A DNA stretch of 64,000 nt from Acinetobacter sp. ANC 4470 (GTDB lineage: Bacteria > Pseudomonadota > Gammaproteobacteria > Pseudomonadales > Moraxellaceae): positions 361,245-425,244 of the forward strand of contig NZ_NEGC01000002.1 of the NCBI RefSeq assembly GCF_002135335.1. Direction: 5' to 3'. The translations under genes were made by a program, and so were the position numbers. The notes under the pieces were generated by a model. The model did no database searches. It saw only the letters and a list, made by a program, of their open reading frames with translations, and had not been told where the DNA came from. Of the stretch, positions 30,266-39,780 are shown piece after piece. Positions within the stretch are counted from its first letter, which is position 1. The number at the start of each line of letters is the position of its first letter.

Positions 30266-31753
30266 ATGTCTTTTGCTAAAATTTATACGCGAGGTCTGCT
30301 TGGACTTCATGCACCCCTGATTGAAGTCGAAGTTCACGTCAGCCAAGGTTTACCCTCTTTAACCATTGTTGGGCTTGCTGAAGCAGCAGTACGTGAAAGT
30401 AAAGATCGGGTGCGTTCTGCTATTATTAATAGTGGTTTTCAATTTCCAACCAAACGACTCACCATTAATTTAGCCCCTGCGGACTTGCCCAAAGATGGTT
30501 CACGTCTCGATTTGCCCATCGCGTTAGGCATTCTCATGGCATCAGGACAAACTCCTGAACATGTCACGGATCAATTGGAATTCATTGGTGAACTGGCTTT
30601 GGATGGCCAACTTCGCCCCATTACGGGGGTTTTAAGTATTGCCATTGCTTGCCAACAATCAGGGCATCAACTGGTTTTACCCGAGCACAATGCGCAAGAA
30701 GCCTCACAATTGCCTCAGTTTGAAATATTTGCAGCCAAACATTTAAAAGATGTCTGTGAACATTTATCCAATCAACAGCCTATTCAACAATATCAATCAC
30801 ATACCCCAGCGACATTAGACCAATACAAATTTGATCTGGCCGATATCAAAGGTCAAAGCCGTCCACGACGTGCCTTAGAAATTGCCGCGGCAGGTGGGCA
30901 TTCTTTACTATTTAAAGGCCCGCCAGGTACAGGAAAAACCTTATTGGCATCGCGCCTTGCCAGTATTTTACCGCCTTTAGCCATGCAGGAAAATTTAGAA
31001 GTCGCGCGTATTTATTCGGTTGCCAATACTTCGCACTCTTTTGGACAGCGCCCTTTTCGTGCACCACATCATACCGCTTCGGCTATTGCTCTTGTTGGTG
31101 GTGGTTCACATCCGAAACCTGGTGAAATTACTTTGGCTCATTTAGGCGTTCTATTTTTAGATGAACTACCTGAATTTGATCGCAAAGTTTTAGAAGTTTT
31201 AAGACAACCCTTAGAATCTAAAGAAATTGTGATTTCTCGTGCCTCACGGCAAATGACTTTCCCAGCAAATTTTCAACTGATTGCCGCCATGAATCCGTGC
31301 CCTTGTGGCTATGCCTTTAATCAAGATACACGTTGTCAATGTTCTGCGGATGCCATTAAACGCTATCAAAACCGTATTTCAGGGCCATTACTGGATCGTA
31401 TTGACCTGCATTTGGATGTGCCACCATTGCAAGCGCATGAATTACAAGATACAAGCCCCGTAGAAAACTCCCAGACTGTACGTGAACGCGTGATTCAAGC
31501 CTATGGGCAACAAATACAGCGACAAAACTGTCTAAATCATGCTTTAAGTCCGAAACAACTGGAGCAGTTTGCACCACTAAACACCCAAACCCAAAGCATC
31601 ATGGAAATGGCGCAGCAGCGCTTAAATTTATCTGCGCGTGGCTATCATCGCGTTTTACGTGTGGCGCGAACGATTGCCGACCTATCACAACATACAGACA
31701 TTCAAAGCCAACATTTAACCGAAGCTTTGTCTTACCGTGCACCACAGAGTTAA
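30266..31753 (+). CDS. comM: Mg-chelatase-like AAA+ protein ComM (YifB)
   Basis: A 495-residue hexameric helicase-type ATPase. It has an N-terminal Lon-like fold (YTRGLLGLHAPLIEVEVH), a Walker A motif GPPGTGKT (218-225), Walker B VLFLDELPEF, the Cys-containing stretch NPCPCGY and sensor regions, and a C-terminal Mg-chelatase domain. ComM extends branch migration of incoming single strands during natural transformation, which fits a naturally competent genus. It lies 67 bp after ubiK and six bases before the next gene. Confidence 0.92.
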   Translation: MSFAKIYTRGLLGLHAPLIEVEVHVSQGLPSLTIVGLAEAAVRESKDRVRSAIINSGFQFPTKRLTINLAPADLPKDGSRLDLPIALGILMASGQTPEHVTDQLEFIGELALDGQLRPITGVLSIAIACQQSGHQLVLPEHNAQEASQLPQFEIFAAKHLKDVCEHLSNQQPIQQYQSHTPATLDQYKFDLADIKGQSRPRRALEIAAAGGHSLLFKGPPGTGKTLLASRLASILPPLAMQENLEVARIYSVANTSHSFGQRPFRAPHHTASAIALVGGGSHPKPGEITLAHLGVLFLDELPEFDRKVLEVLRQPLESKEIVISRASRQMTFPANFQLIAAMNPCPCGYAFNQDTRCQCSADAIKRYQNRISGPLLDRIDLHLDVPPLQAHELQDTSPVENSQTVRERVIQAYGQQIQRQNCLNHALSPKQLEQFAPLNTQTQSIMEMAQQRLNLSARGYHRVLRVARTIADLSQHTDIQSQHLTEALSYRAPQS

Positions 31754-31759
31754 TCATTC

Positions 31760-32266
31760 ATGCAAAATTTAATCATCCGTAATGAAAGCCTTGCTGATTA
31801 TGCTGCAATTTCACATGTGATTGAACAAGCCTTTAAAGATCAGCAATATTCCACTCATATCGAACAATTCATTGTGAATACTTTACGTGATGCACAACAA
31901 CTCACCATTTCATTGCTGGCTGTTTTAAATCAAGACGTTGTCGGGCATATCGCAATTTCTTCCGTTAGCATTTCTTCAGGTGCCGATGGTTGGTTTGGCC
32001 TAGGCCCTATTGCAGTTTCGCCAGAATGGCAACAACACGGCATAGGTTCAACGCTGATGAATACGGCATTAAAGCAATTGAAAGCCATGGGTGCAGCGGG
32101 TTGCGTTGTTTTAGGAGATCCCAATTTTTATGCTCAATTTGGTTTTCAGCCCATCAACAGCCTTATTTTAGAAGATGTCCCAGCAGAGTATTTTCAAGCA
32201 TTAAGTTTTGATGGCAAATTTCCACAAGGCATTGTGACCTATCATGCTGCTTTTTCTGCAACATGA
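31760..32266 (+). CDS. GNAT-family N-acetyltransferase
   Basis: A 168-residue acetyltransferase. The acetyl-CoA binding motif is GLGPIAVSPEWQQHGIGSTLM, followed by VVLGDPNFYAQFGF, typical of the YhbS-like GNAT branch. The substrate is unknown. It follows comM by six bases and probably shares its transcript, with the bidirectional terminator at 32340 closing the unit. Confidence 0.85.
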   Translation: MQNLIIRNESLADYAAISHVIEQAFKDQQYSTHIEQFIVNTLRDAQQLTISLLAVLNQDVVGHIAISSVSISSGADGWFGLGPIAVSPEWQQHGIGSTLMNTALKQLKAMGAAGCVVLGDPNFYAQFGFQPINSLILEDVPAEYFQALSFDGKFPQGIVTYHAAFSAT

Positions 32267-32339
32267 GCAAAAATAGAACCATGCTTTATTTTTAGCGCAA
32301 GGGAATGAAATATCAGAAGCCCCTAAATCATCTTTAATA

Positions 32340-32376
32340 AAAAGAACCTCTAAAGCCAAGCTCTAGAGGTTCTTTT
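32340..32376. terminator. Bidirectional terminator, GNAT gene / porin gene
   Basis: Perfect 13-bp arms, 32340-32352 and 32364-32376 (GAACCTCTA core), with an eleven-base loop. It serves the plus-strand GNAT gene and the convergent minus-strand porin gene. Confidence 0.85.
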
Positions 32377-32407
32377 CAATTTGAAATTTAAATTAAAATA
32401 TCAAAAA

Positions 32408-33166
32408 TTAAAATGCTTTGGTTAGCGTGAAGACAGCACCCGTCTCTACACCACGCTTGCCTAAATTAGTCATACCATCAGTATCAATATCTGTACCTAC
32501 TGCAGCCAATTCAGCAGTTAGACCACTAACTGAAGCAAATGAATACGTTACACCCGCTTTCCAATCGATATAGCTGTCATCACCGTTAAAGGTATATTTA
32601 TCTTCATCTACTGTGGTATAACCCAATGCAGCGACACCGCCAAAACCAGTTGCACCAAAAGGTACAGAATAAGTTGCATTTAGGTACCATGAATTAGCAT
32701 CTAAACCCAAAAAATCATTGGTATAGTTCACGGCAGTTAACAAGCTTGCACCCTCTGCCAACACATCTTTGAAGGTCACTTTACCGTATAATTCTAACCA
32801 GTTTAAGTCACTTTCACTTGGGTAAGCGTAGTACCACAAACCCACGTCTAACAATGGTTTATTTGCAAAGTTGTCTAAAGTTGTTGCATAACCCACATAA
32901 GGGTCAAGTTCAATGTGTGCTGTACCGCCAAAATCGACATTTGAGCCCCAGACACCCGCATATGCGCCTGACTCATGTGACAATACAAAACCCGCCTGCA
33001 CAGCTGGATCATTAAACGTTTGTGTCATGCCACGGTAACGATAATCTGAAGTTAAGGCAGCAGTTCCACTAACCGACAAACCAAATGGTAATGCTGGTGC
33101 TTCATTAGCAAATACAGCTCCAGATAAACCAGTTAATGTCGCAACAACCAATAATTTTTTAAGCAT
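32408..33166 (-). CDS. TorF-family putative porin
   Basis: A 252-residue outer-membrane beta-barrel protein. The signal peptide is cleaved near VFANE (20-22), then comes SVSGTAALTSDYRYRGMTQT, the hallmark start of the TorF/Gcw_chp family. Alternating hydrophobic strands run to the C-terminal Phe (FTLTKAF). Solute specificity is unknown. It has its own terminator and is not in an operon with the related gene 450 bp away. Confidence 0.85.
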   Translation of the reverse strand: MLKKLLVVATLTGLSGAVFANEAPALPFGLSVSGTAALTSDYRYRGMTQTFNDPAVQAGFVLSHESGAYAGVWGSNVDFGGTAHIELDPYVGYATTLDNFANKPLLDVGLWYYAYPSESDLNWLELYGKVTFKDVLAEGASLLTAVNYTNDFLGLDANSWYLNATYSVPFGATGFGGVAALGYTTVDEDKYTFNGDDSYIDWKAGVTYSFASVSGLTAELAAVGTDIDTDGMTNLGKRGVETGAVFTLTKAF

Positions 33167-33561
33167 TTGAAGATCCCCAACAATTTTTTATAGACTCAAT
33201 TCTTATGAGCAATTACTATGCCAATTTTTTAAAATTAAAAAGGCTGGAGATCAAAATTCTCTTACGAGCAAAAGCAGCTTTTTGAAATATGGACATGCAT
33301 AAACCTTTTAAACCAATCATCAAGACAGGCAGTATCGGTCGTTTATACGTAAATTTTCTATTTCACTTTTTCAAAAGCACGTAAAGTTTTTATAAATTTT
33401 TCCATATAAAGCATTTTATCTAAGATCACGTTGATTCAATATCTTTGCTCGGTTGTTCGCCATTAAAATTCAGACTCACCCTAAATCAAAATTCATATTT
33501 ACTTACATCACGCCTCTTTTTAAGGCTATTTTTTAATCATATTTTTATATTATGCGTAAAA
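33167..33561. other. Intergenic region between the two TorF-like genes
   Basis: About 395 AT-rich bases upstream of the 32408-33166 gene. It must hold that gene's promoter, but no pair of -35/-10 elements stands out. I see no ORF, repeat or RNA gene. Confidence 0.5.
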
Positions 33562-33595
33562 AAAGTGCATAAACTTAAAATAATCTATGCACTTT
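33562..33595 (-). terminator. Terminator after the second TorF-like gene
   Basis: Perfect 10-bp arms, 33562-33571 and 33586-33595 (GTGCATA core). On the minus strand it is followed by a T-run, 24 bases past the stop. Confidence 0.8.
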
Positions 33596-33618
33596 AAAAA
33601 ATCTAAGTACTTTCTAGC

Positions 33619-34395
33619 TTAAAAATTAAAATTTAGACCCAATACCACCTGATCATCAAAATTTGTATCAAAACGATCCTTACCCCCAATCACATAATCT
33701 AAAGATGCAGTCACGGCAGTATTTGGAATATTTTTACTAACTCCGATACGAGCTTCATTAAAAGCAACATCATTTTGGGTTTCAATCATGCTGTCATCAC
33801 GGCTGCTATTATAAATAGATGCACCTAGCGAGGTATTTAACCTAAAACTTTGCGGTAAAGCATAACTATATGTAGCACTTAAATAGATATCTCCAGCGTT
33901 GGCAAAAGAGGCGTCTGTTAGTACCACCACCGCACCTAAAGTTAAATCTTTGTAGGCTAACTCACCCAATACATCGAATGCTGTTGTTTTACGATTATCA
34001 CCATTTTCAGCATAAACGGTGCCGCCATCTTGATAATAATAAGCAGTAGCCTGAACTTTATAGCGCCACGCTTGGTTAATCTCTTGAGCATATGCCAGAT
34101 AAAAGTCATGTTCAAAACCATGATCTTTATCTTCACTATTATCAGATGGATCATAATCTAATGTTGAACCCCAGTATCCTACTGCAACACCACTTTGATG
34201 TGCATATTTAACAGCAGCTTGTAGAGCAACATCATCATTTTCCACACCACCACGGTAAATATATTTATTCACCACAGTAAAACTACCTGTTAATTCTCCC
34301 GCTGTTGCTAAAGTTGTCTTTTCTTCAGCAAATGCAGACATTGCGCTCATACTCAACAACAAAGATAACGTAATTTTATGTGAATTCTGATGCAT
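33619..34395 (-). CDS. TorF-family putative porin, second copy
   Basis: A 258-residue outer-membrane protein with a signal peptide ending near SAFAEE (18-23). After a linker comes LTGSFTVVNKYIYRGGVEND, which aligns in style with the TorF start of the neighbouring gene. Beta-strand alternation runs to the C-terminal Phe (VLGLNFNF). The two proteins share fold features but are clearly diverged, so this looks like an old duplication or separate acquisition. Specificity is unknown. Confidence 0.75.
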   Translation of the reverse strand: MHQNSHKITLSLLLSMSAMSAFAEEKTTLATAGELTGSFTVVNKYIYRGGVENDDVALQAAVKYAHQSGVAVGYWGSTLDYDPSDNSEDKDHGFEHDFYLAYAQEINQAWRYKVQATAYYYQDGGTVYAENGDNRKTTAFDVLGELAYKDLTLGAVVVLTDASFANAGDIYLSATYSYALPQSFRLNTSLGASIYNSSRDDSMIETQNDVAFNEARIGVSKNIPNTAVTASLDYVIGGKDRFDTNFDDQVVLGLNFNF

Positions 34396-34976
34396 TGCTA
34401 GCCCTTATAGAATCAACTAAAGATTCTTTTTCGATGACAAATTTAGCTGCGGATTCTAAAGCTTTTTATAATTTTTAGTCGCTCTTTTCAAAGAGAATTC
34501 TCCTTTTTTTATTTAATTTTAGCGTGATACAACGATTACACTGAAGAAAAACCTATTTTTACTGGTTATAAATTAGATGAATTTTACATTAAATATCAAA
34601 AATATAGCCCTGTTAAGAAACCAACTACAGATCATACCAACCAACAATAAAGACCTATCAATGAGTACTAAAGATCATTATACGACCAAAGTATTAAGCC
34701 TTAAAAAACAGAAACCAAGCTCGATGTTTCACTGACTTATTTTTTAAAAAATTACATAAAAAATCATCCATAATTTAAATATATTATTGTTTTAAATAAT
34801 AATTTAAACAAAGCAACATACTTTCAATTGTTATTTAGAAACACAGCCAAAATGATATTCAACAAAATGCATAAGTTTAACGAAACAAAATCAATAAAAA
34901 AAAGCTTTTTTTGCTATACATTACGTATACAATTCTGGCAATTTCTTCCTCCTATTTTGTATAAGGCTTTCTCCCA
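34396..34976. other. AT-rich divergent promoter region, TorF-like gene / oprD
   Basis: A 580-base region between divergent outer-membrane protein genes. It is very AT-rich. An imperfect inverted repeat at 34787-34811 has arms TTGTTTTAAAT and ATTTAAACAA, with one extra T. A TATACA-like -10 candidate lies near 34926. There is no convincing ORF or RNA gene. Confidence 0.45.
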
Positions 34977-36254
34977 ATGCAAAAAACACAAAAACTTACC
35001 TTAGTAGTTTTAATCCAAGCTGCTCTTATTTCTACTGCATTTGCAAGTGAGCAAAGCGAATCTAAAGGTTTTGTAGAAGATGCAGAAGGATCTGTCTTGT
35101 TCCGTACAGGCTACGTTAACCGTGATAAAAAAAATGGGGTTGATGATACAAGTTCAGCAGCTCAATCTGCAATTTTTGATTTAGAGTCTGGCTATACCAA
35201 GGGCGTGGTTGGTTTCGGTATTGGTGTGGTAGGTGATGCATCATTCAAATTAGGCGAAAATAAAAACGCTGGCAATAACATGATACCGCAGCATAATGAT
35301 GGTTCAGCATATGACCATTGGGCGCGTGGCGGTGCAAATGTTAAAGCACGTATTTCCAATACTGATATCCGTTACGGTACACAAGTTTTAGACTTGCCTG
35401 TACTTGCCAGCAATACTGGTCGTATGGTGCCTGAATATTTTGATGGTGTTTTAGCAACCAGCCGTGAAATTAACGGTTTAGAATTAACTGCTGGTAAATT
35501 CACTAAAAATCAGATGTCAGAACAAATCAATACGGATGGCAATAAGCTAGACCGTGCAGTGGTTTGGGGTGCTAAATATAAAGTAAATGATGCCATCAAT
35601 GCGTCATACTATGGCTTAGATTCTAAAAATGCACTTGAACGTCACTATGTAAATGCTAACTATAAGCAAGCATTAGCAAATAACAGTTCTTTGACTTATG
35701 ACTTCAGCGGCTACCACACCGAATTTGACGAAAAAGCGAATACTTATTCTTCAACAATTGGCAACAAAGATGTTTCTGGTCGCAGCAACAATATTTGGGC
35801 TATTTCAGGTACTTATAATACTGGCGCGCATAATCTTATGCTGGCTTACCAACAAAATACTGGTAACACTGGCTATGATTACGGTCAAAATGCTGACGGT
35901 TTCCAAAGTATTTACCTACCAAACTCATACCTGTCTGATTTTATCGGCAACCATGAAAAATCAGCACAAGTTCAATACAGCTTAGACTTAGGCAAATTCG
36001 GTGTGCCTGGTCTAAATTGGACAACTGCTTATGTTTATGGCTGGGATATCAACGTTGCGGGTACAGCCGAAGAAGGTAAAGAGCAAGAGTTCTTTAACCA
36101 AGTAAAATATACCGTACAAAGTGGTTTTGCTAAAGATGCTAGCTTACGTGTACGTAACTCAATCTATCGTGCAAATAATGCTTATGATGGCGCTTATATC
36201 GGTGACACCAACGAATGGCGTTTATTCCTTGATATTCCTGTGAAATTGTTCTAA
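34977..36254 (+). CDS. OprD-family outer-membrane porin (OccAB1-like)
   Basis: A 425-residue outer-membrane porin. The signal peptide is cleaved near TAFASE (21-25). The OprD-type start is GFVEDAEGSVLFRTGYVNRD, with the conserved TDIRYGTQVLDLPVLASN block near residue 123-140 and a terminal Phe. The family forms 18-stranded monomeric channels for basic amino acids and small nutrients, and can admit carbapenems. Position and sequence match the OprD homologue OccAB1 of A. baumannii, as I recall it. A terminator follows. Confidence 0.85.
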   Translation: MQKTQKLTLVVLIQAALISTAFASEQSESKGFVEDAEGSVLFRTGYVNRDKKNGVDDTSSAAQSAIFDLESGYTKGVVGFGIGVVGDASFKLGENKNAGNNMIPQHNDGSAYDHWARGGANVKARISNTDIRYGTQVLDLPVLASNTGRMVPEYFDGVLATSREINGLELTAGKFTKNQMSEQINTDGNKLDRAVVWGAKYKVNDAINASYYGLDSKNALERHYVNANYKQALANNSSLTYDFSGYHTEFDEKANTYSSTIGNKDVSGRSNNIWAISGTYNTGAHNLMLAYQQNTGNTGYDYGQNADGFQSIYLPNSYLSDFIGNHEKSAQVQYSLDLGKFGVPGLNWTTAYVYGWDINVAGTAEEGKEQEFFNQVKYTVQSGFAKDASLRVRNSIYRANNAYDGAYIGDTNEWRLFLDIPVKLF

Positions 36255-36278
36255 TTTCATCGCATATTTAAGAACAAT

Positions 36279-36307
36279 AAAAAACCTGCACAATGTGCAG
36301 GTTTTTT
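36279..36307. terminator. Bidirectional terminator, oprD / ppa
   Basis: Perfect 13-bp arms, 36279-36291 and 36295-36307 (ACCTGCAC core), with a three-base loop and T-runs on both strands. It separates convergent oprD and ppa. Confidence 0.88.
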
Positions 36308-36353
36308 TATGGACTCGGCTTTTTAACCAAAGCTAAGTCTCATCTAACTCAAA

Positions 36354-36890
36354 TTACTTATTCGCTTCTTTATAAGCTTCAATTGAGCTTAAAACTTCTT
36401 GCTTAGCAACTTCAGAACCTTCCCAACCACTGAGTTTTACCCATTTGCCAGCTTCAAGGTCTTTATAATGAGCAAAGAAGTGTTCAACTTGTTTGATCAA
36501 AAGCTCTGGAAGATCTGTATATTCCTGAACATCTTTGTAAAGTGGTGTTAATTTATCATGGGGCACTGCAATTAATTTCGCATCAATACCACCATCATCT
36601 TCCATATTCAATTTGCCCACAGGGCGGCAACGAATTACCGAACCTGGTTCAACTGGATGTGGTGTCACAACCAGTACGTCTAATGGGTCACCATCCAAAG
36701 ATAAAGTATTTGGAACATAACCATAGTTTGCTGGGTAGAACATTGCTGTACCCATGAAACGGTCTACAAATAAAGCATCTGAATCTTTATCAATTTCATA
36801 TTTGATTGGTGCTGCATTTGCAGGAATTTCAATAATGACATAGATGTCGTTTGGTGCATCTTTACCCGCTGGGATATTGCTGTAGCTCAT
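36354..36890 (-). CDS. ppa: Inorganic pyrophosphatase
   Basis: A 178-residue family I soluble pyrophosphatase that hydrolyses PPi from biosynthesis. It has [19 protein letters not shown], the motif [19 protein letters not shown] with the metal-binding aspartates, and [14 protein letters not shown] chose the ATG at 36890 (protein begins MSYSNIPAG), with AGAG seven bases upstream; an ATG at 36908 adds six residues. It is monocistronic. Confidence 0.95.
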   Translation of the reverse strand: MSYSNIPAGKDAPNDIYVIIEIPANAAPIKYEIDKDSDALFVDRFMGTAMFYPANYGYVPNTLSLDGDPLDVLVVTPHPVEPGSVIRCRPVGKLNMEDDGGIDAKLIAVPHDKLTPLYKDVQEYTDLPELLIKQVEHFFAHYKDLEAGKWVKLSGWEGSEVAKQEVLSSIEAYKEANK

Positions 36891-37017
36891 AGCATCACTC
36901 TTTAACAAGTTAAATCTAATTTAAATCGGCACGATTATAACGGTTTTTGAAAATTAAATAACTTTGTGATTATACATCTGGTACGCCCAAATATGTATTT
37001 CCATAGATGGAGCGACT

Positions 37018-37416
37018 TTAAGTTAATTTAATCACCAAAATTAATAAGCAAATTGGGCACAGTAGCGCTAAAAGCCAAACAATAGAGCGCAAAGTTGACC
37101 AATTGGCTAAATAGCAAATACCATACAGAATTCGAAATATAATATAGGCAATACCAAAGGTCATAATCACCGTTTGTGGAACAACCATATATTCTGCCAT
37201 TAAAATTGCAGCAATAAACAACGGTAAACTTTCAAAACTATTTTGCTGTACTGCATTAGCACGTGCGGCCAAGCCTGTGGTTTTACCCAAAAATTCTCGT
37301 GGGTTTTGGTTATCTCGTGCTTTAAAGCCAGCTGTTTTTTTTGCAATTACTGTAAAAACATAAGGCATTAAACATGCAATTAAGATGAGATAAACTATTC
37401 CGCTTATGCTCTGCAT
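37018..37416 (-). CDS. MAPEG-family membrane protein
   Basis: A 132-residue four-helix membrane protein. The MAPEG pattern is the RANAVQQNSFESLPLFIAAIL block followed by two further membrane segments with FRILYGICYLANW. The superfamily includes glutathione transferases and eicosanoid enzymes; the bacterial substrate is unknown. I chose the ATG at 37416 (protein begins MQSISGIVYL). The ATG at 37470 would add an 18-residue polar leader. Confidence 0.8.
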   Translation of the reverse strand: MQSISGIVYLILIACLMPYVFTVIAKKTAGFKARDNQNPREFLGKTTGLAARANAVQQNSFESLPLFIAAILMAEYMVVPQTVIMTFGIAYIIFRILYGICYLANWSTLRSIVWLLALLCPICLLILVIKLT

Positions 37417-37521
37417 CTCATTTTTCTCATTAAAATTTTCTGCACATATCATAGCATGGCGTTTCAACAATAATTTTTGTTAAATTATAATGTTTTTATC
37501 ACTGAGGAATAAGGCTCCATT

Positions 37522-37902
37522 ATGATCAACCCTGATCAACAAGAAATGTTCGATGTACTTGAAAAACAGCAACAACATCAACGTCAAGTGGATCGTGTAC
37601 TTAAAATCGTGTTGCCAATCGTTGCTTTCTTAATCGCAACCATCTGTGCCAATATGAATATTGCGTCACCGATTGGTACGCTGATCATCTTAATTATTGC
37701 CTTTTGGATGGTCAGTATTAAGCGGCAAAATTTACGACTTTGGTTAGTGGTTATTTTTGTATATTGCCTGATAGATAACTATTTGAGCTATGGTGCATTT
37801 CATTTACCCAGTTTTAGCCGCCAGTTTGGCACCATGTTTACCTTTGTCGGTATTTTTGGCATTGGTCGCCCGTATATTGATCGCTGGTTAATAAAAAATT
37901 GA
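37522..37902 (+). CDS. Small inner-membrane protein of unknown function
   Basis: A 126-residue protein that I do not recognise. A Gln-rich polar N-terminus (about 5-24) precedes three or four hydrophobic segments (about 27-45, 48-66, 72-90 and 100-116). It ends with RPYIDRWLIKN. It is single and convergent with fadD, sharing a strong bidirectional terminator, which supports real expression. ATG 37522 has AAGG and AGG-like sequence upstream. Confidence 0.7.
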   Translation: MINPDQQEMFDVLEKQQQHQRQVDRVLKIVLPIVAFLIATICANMNIASPIGTLIILIIAFWMVSIKRQNLRLWLVVIFVYCLIDNYLSYGAFHLPSFSRQFGTMFTFVGIFGIGRPYIDRWLIKN

Positions 37903-37915
37903 TTTTTAAAGTCAT

Positions 37916-37945
37916 AAAAAAAGCGCCGAAAACGGCGCTTTTTTT
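37916..37945. terminator. Bidirectional terminator before fadD
   Basis: Perfect 13-bp arms, 37916-37928 and 37933-37945 (AGCGCCG core), loop AAAA, flanked by further complementary CAT/ATG. It serves both convergent genes. Confidence 0.92.
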
Positions 37946-37955
37946 ATGACTTGCT

Positions 37956-39635
37956 TTATGCAGTTTTACGTAAATCTTTACGTAAAATTTTACCTACGTT
38001 AGATTTTGGTAATTCATCAATAAACTCAACATAACGAGGACGTTTATAGCCTGTTAAGTTTTCTTTAGCAAAAGCAAGGACTTCTTCTGTCGTTAAAGAC
38101 GGATCTTTTTTCACTACAAAAAGCTTAGGTACTTCACCTGATTTTTCATCAGGAACACCAATAGCAGCCACTTCCAATACTTTTGGATGTGTCGAAATCA
38201 CTTCTTCAATTTCAGATGGATAGACATTGAAGCCTGAAACCAGAATCATGTCTTTTTTACGGTCAACAATCTTCACATAACCACGCGAATCCATCACACC
38301 AATGTCACCGGTACGAAAGAAATTGTCTGCTGTCATCACTTTGGCAGTTTCATCTGCACGGTTCCAATAGCCTTTCATCACTTGTGGACCACGAATCGAG
38401 ATTTCACCTTGTTCGCCTAATGCGACTTCATTACCATCGTCATCCAAAATTGCAACTTCAGTTAATGGTAACGGAACACCAATGCTGCCACTGAATTCTT
38501 CAGAATTAGGTGGGTTTGCTGTCGCAACTGGTGAGGTTTCGGACAAACCATAACCTTCAATGATGTTAGTGCCGGTAATTTTTTTCCACTCTGCTGCTGT
38601 GGACGCAAGCACCGCCATACCACCGCCCATTGCCATTTTAAGTTTGCTATGGTCGAGCTGTCTAAACTCTTCATTATTCACCAATGCATTAAACAAAGTG
38701 TTTACTGCTGGGAAGAATGAAGGTTGGTATTTACGCAATTCTTTCATCACCGCAGGTAAGTCACGCGGGTTTGGAATTAAAACGTTCGCTTGACCTTTAT
38801 ACATACCGTACATGGCACAAACCATGAAAGCAAAAATGTGATAAAGCGGTAATGCACAGAAAATACGGTCATCTTTAGCGCCGTCTTGTGCGCCAAATTT
38901 ACTTTGGAAGATGCCGTCACACTGTAATAAGTTCGCAACAAGGTTGCGGTGCGTTAATTCTGCACCTTTAGAAACACCCGTTGTACCCCCCGTATATTGA
39001 AGTACTGCGGTATCACTTAAAGTCAGGTTTGGACGTTTATAGTTACTTGCACTGACTTTTGACATTGCAGCATTAAACTTAATATGTCCTGGAATATTCC
39101 AAGCTGGAATTTGTTTACGTACTGAACGTAAAACAAAATTCACCAGTGTACCTTTTAATGTACCCAACATATCACCTACAGAAGCAACAATGACGTGCTT
39201 CACAGGTGTTTTACCAATAATGGTTTGATAAACAGTGGCAAAGTTTTCAATGATCACCAATGCTTCAGCACCAGAATCATTCAATTGGTGTTCAAGTTCA
39301 CGCGAGGTATACAGTGGATTCACGTTCACCAACACTAAACCTGCACGCAATACACCAAGTGCAACCACTGGATATTGAAGGACGTTAGGCATCATGACTG
39401 CAACGCGGGAACCCTTTGCCAATCCTAAACTTTGTAAATACGTCGCAAATTTACGGCTGGCTTCATCTAGTTCATCAAAAGTTAAGACTTTATCCATGAA
39501 GATAAAGGCATCACGTGAACCAAATTTTTTAAAATTACGTTCAAAAATATCAACGAGTGAGGTATTTTCTGCTGGCAATTCTACAGTTTCAGGAATCCCT
39601 GTTTTTTGGTATTCAGCAAACCAAATCTTTTCCAT
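37956..39635 (-). CDS. fadD: Long-chain-fatty-acid--CoA ligase
   Basis: A 559-residue adenylate-forming enzyme that activates fatty acids for beta-oxidation or lipid synthesis. It has the phosphate loop YTGGTTGVSKG (214-224), the YGLSETSP motif, the FRTGDIGVMD hinge region and the C-terminal catalytic lysine in LPKSNVGKILRKDL. The length and order match FadD rather than a short-chain or aromatic ligase, but chain-length preference is not visible. It is monocistronic. Confidence 0.9.
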   Translation of the reverse strand: MEKIWFAEYQKTGIPETVELPAENTSLVDIFERNFKKFGSRDAFIFMDKVLTFDELDEASRKFATYLQSLGLAKGSRVAVMMPNVLQYPVVALGVLRAGLVLVNVNPLYTSRELEHQLNDSGAEALVIIENFATVYQTIIGKTPVKHVIVASVGDMLGTLKGTLVNFVLRSVRKQIPAWNIPGHIKFNAAMSKVSASNYKRPNLTLSDTAVLQYTGGTTGVSKGAELTHRNLVANLLQCDGIFQSKFGAQDGAKDDRIFCALPLYHIFAFMVCAMYGMYKGQANVLIPNPRDLPAVMKELRKYQPSFFPAVNTLFNALVNNEEFRQLDHSKLKMAMGGGMAVLASTAAEWKKITGTNIIEGYGLSETSPVATANPPNSEEFSGSIGVPLPLTEVAILDDDGNEVALGEQGEISIRGPQVMKGYWNRADETAKVMTADNFFRTGDIGVMDSRGYVKIVDRKKDMILVSGFNVYPSEIEEVISTHPKVLEVAAIGVPDEKSGEVPKLFVVKKDPSLTTEEVLAFAKENLTGYKRPRYVEFIDELPKSNVGKILRKDLRKTA

Positions 39636-39780
39636 AATGCCCTAATCTCCAATCTATAATCCTTAGTTTCAAGTGTTTTCAATGTTATGCGTCATTATTT
39701 AACTTGTTTATGCATAACACGACATCCATTTACACGAATACTCATCATATATAACGTATTTTGATCAATGGATGCTAGTT

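Noticed and set aside
39722..39773. CATCCATT/AATGGATG complementary pair upstream of fadD and downstream of parC
   Set aside because: The arms are about 35 bases apart with no T-run, so it is not a credible terminator.
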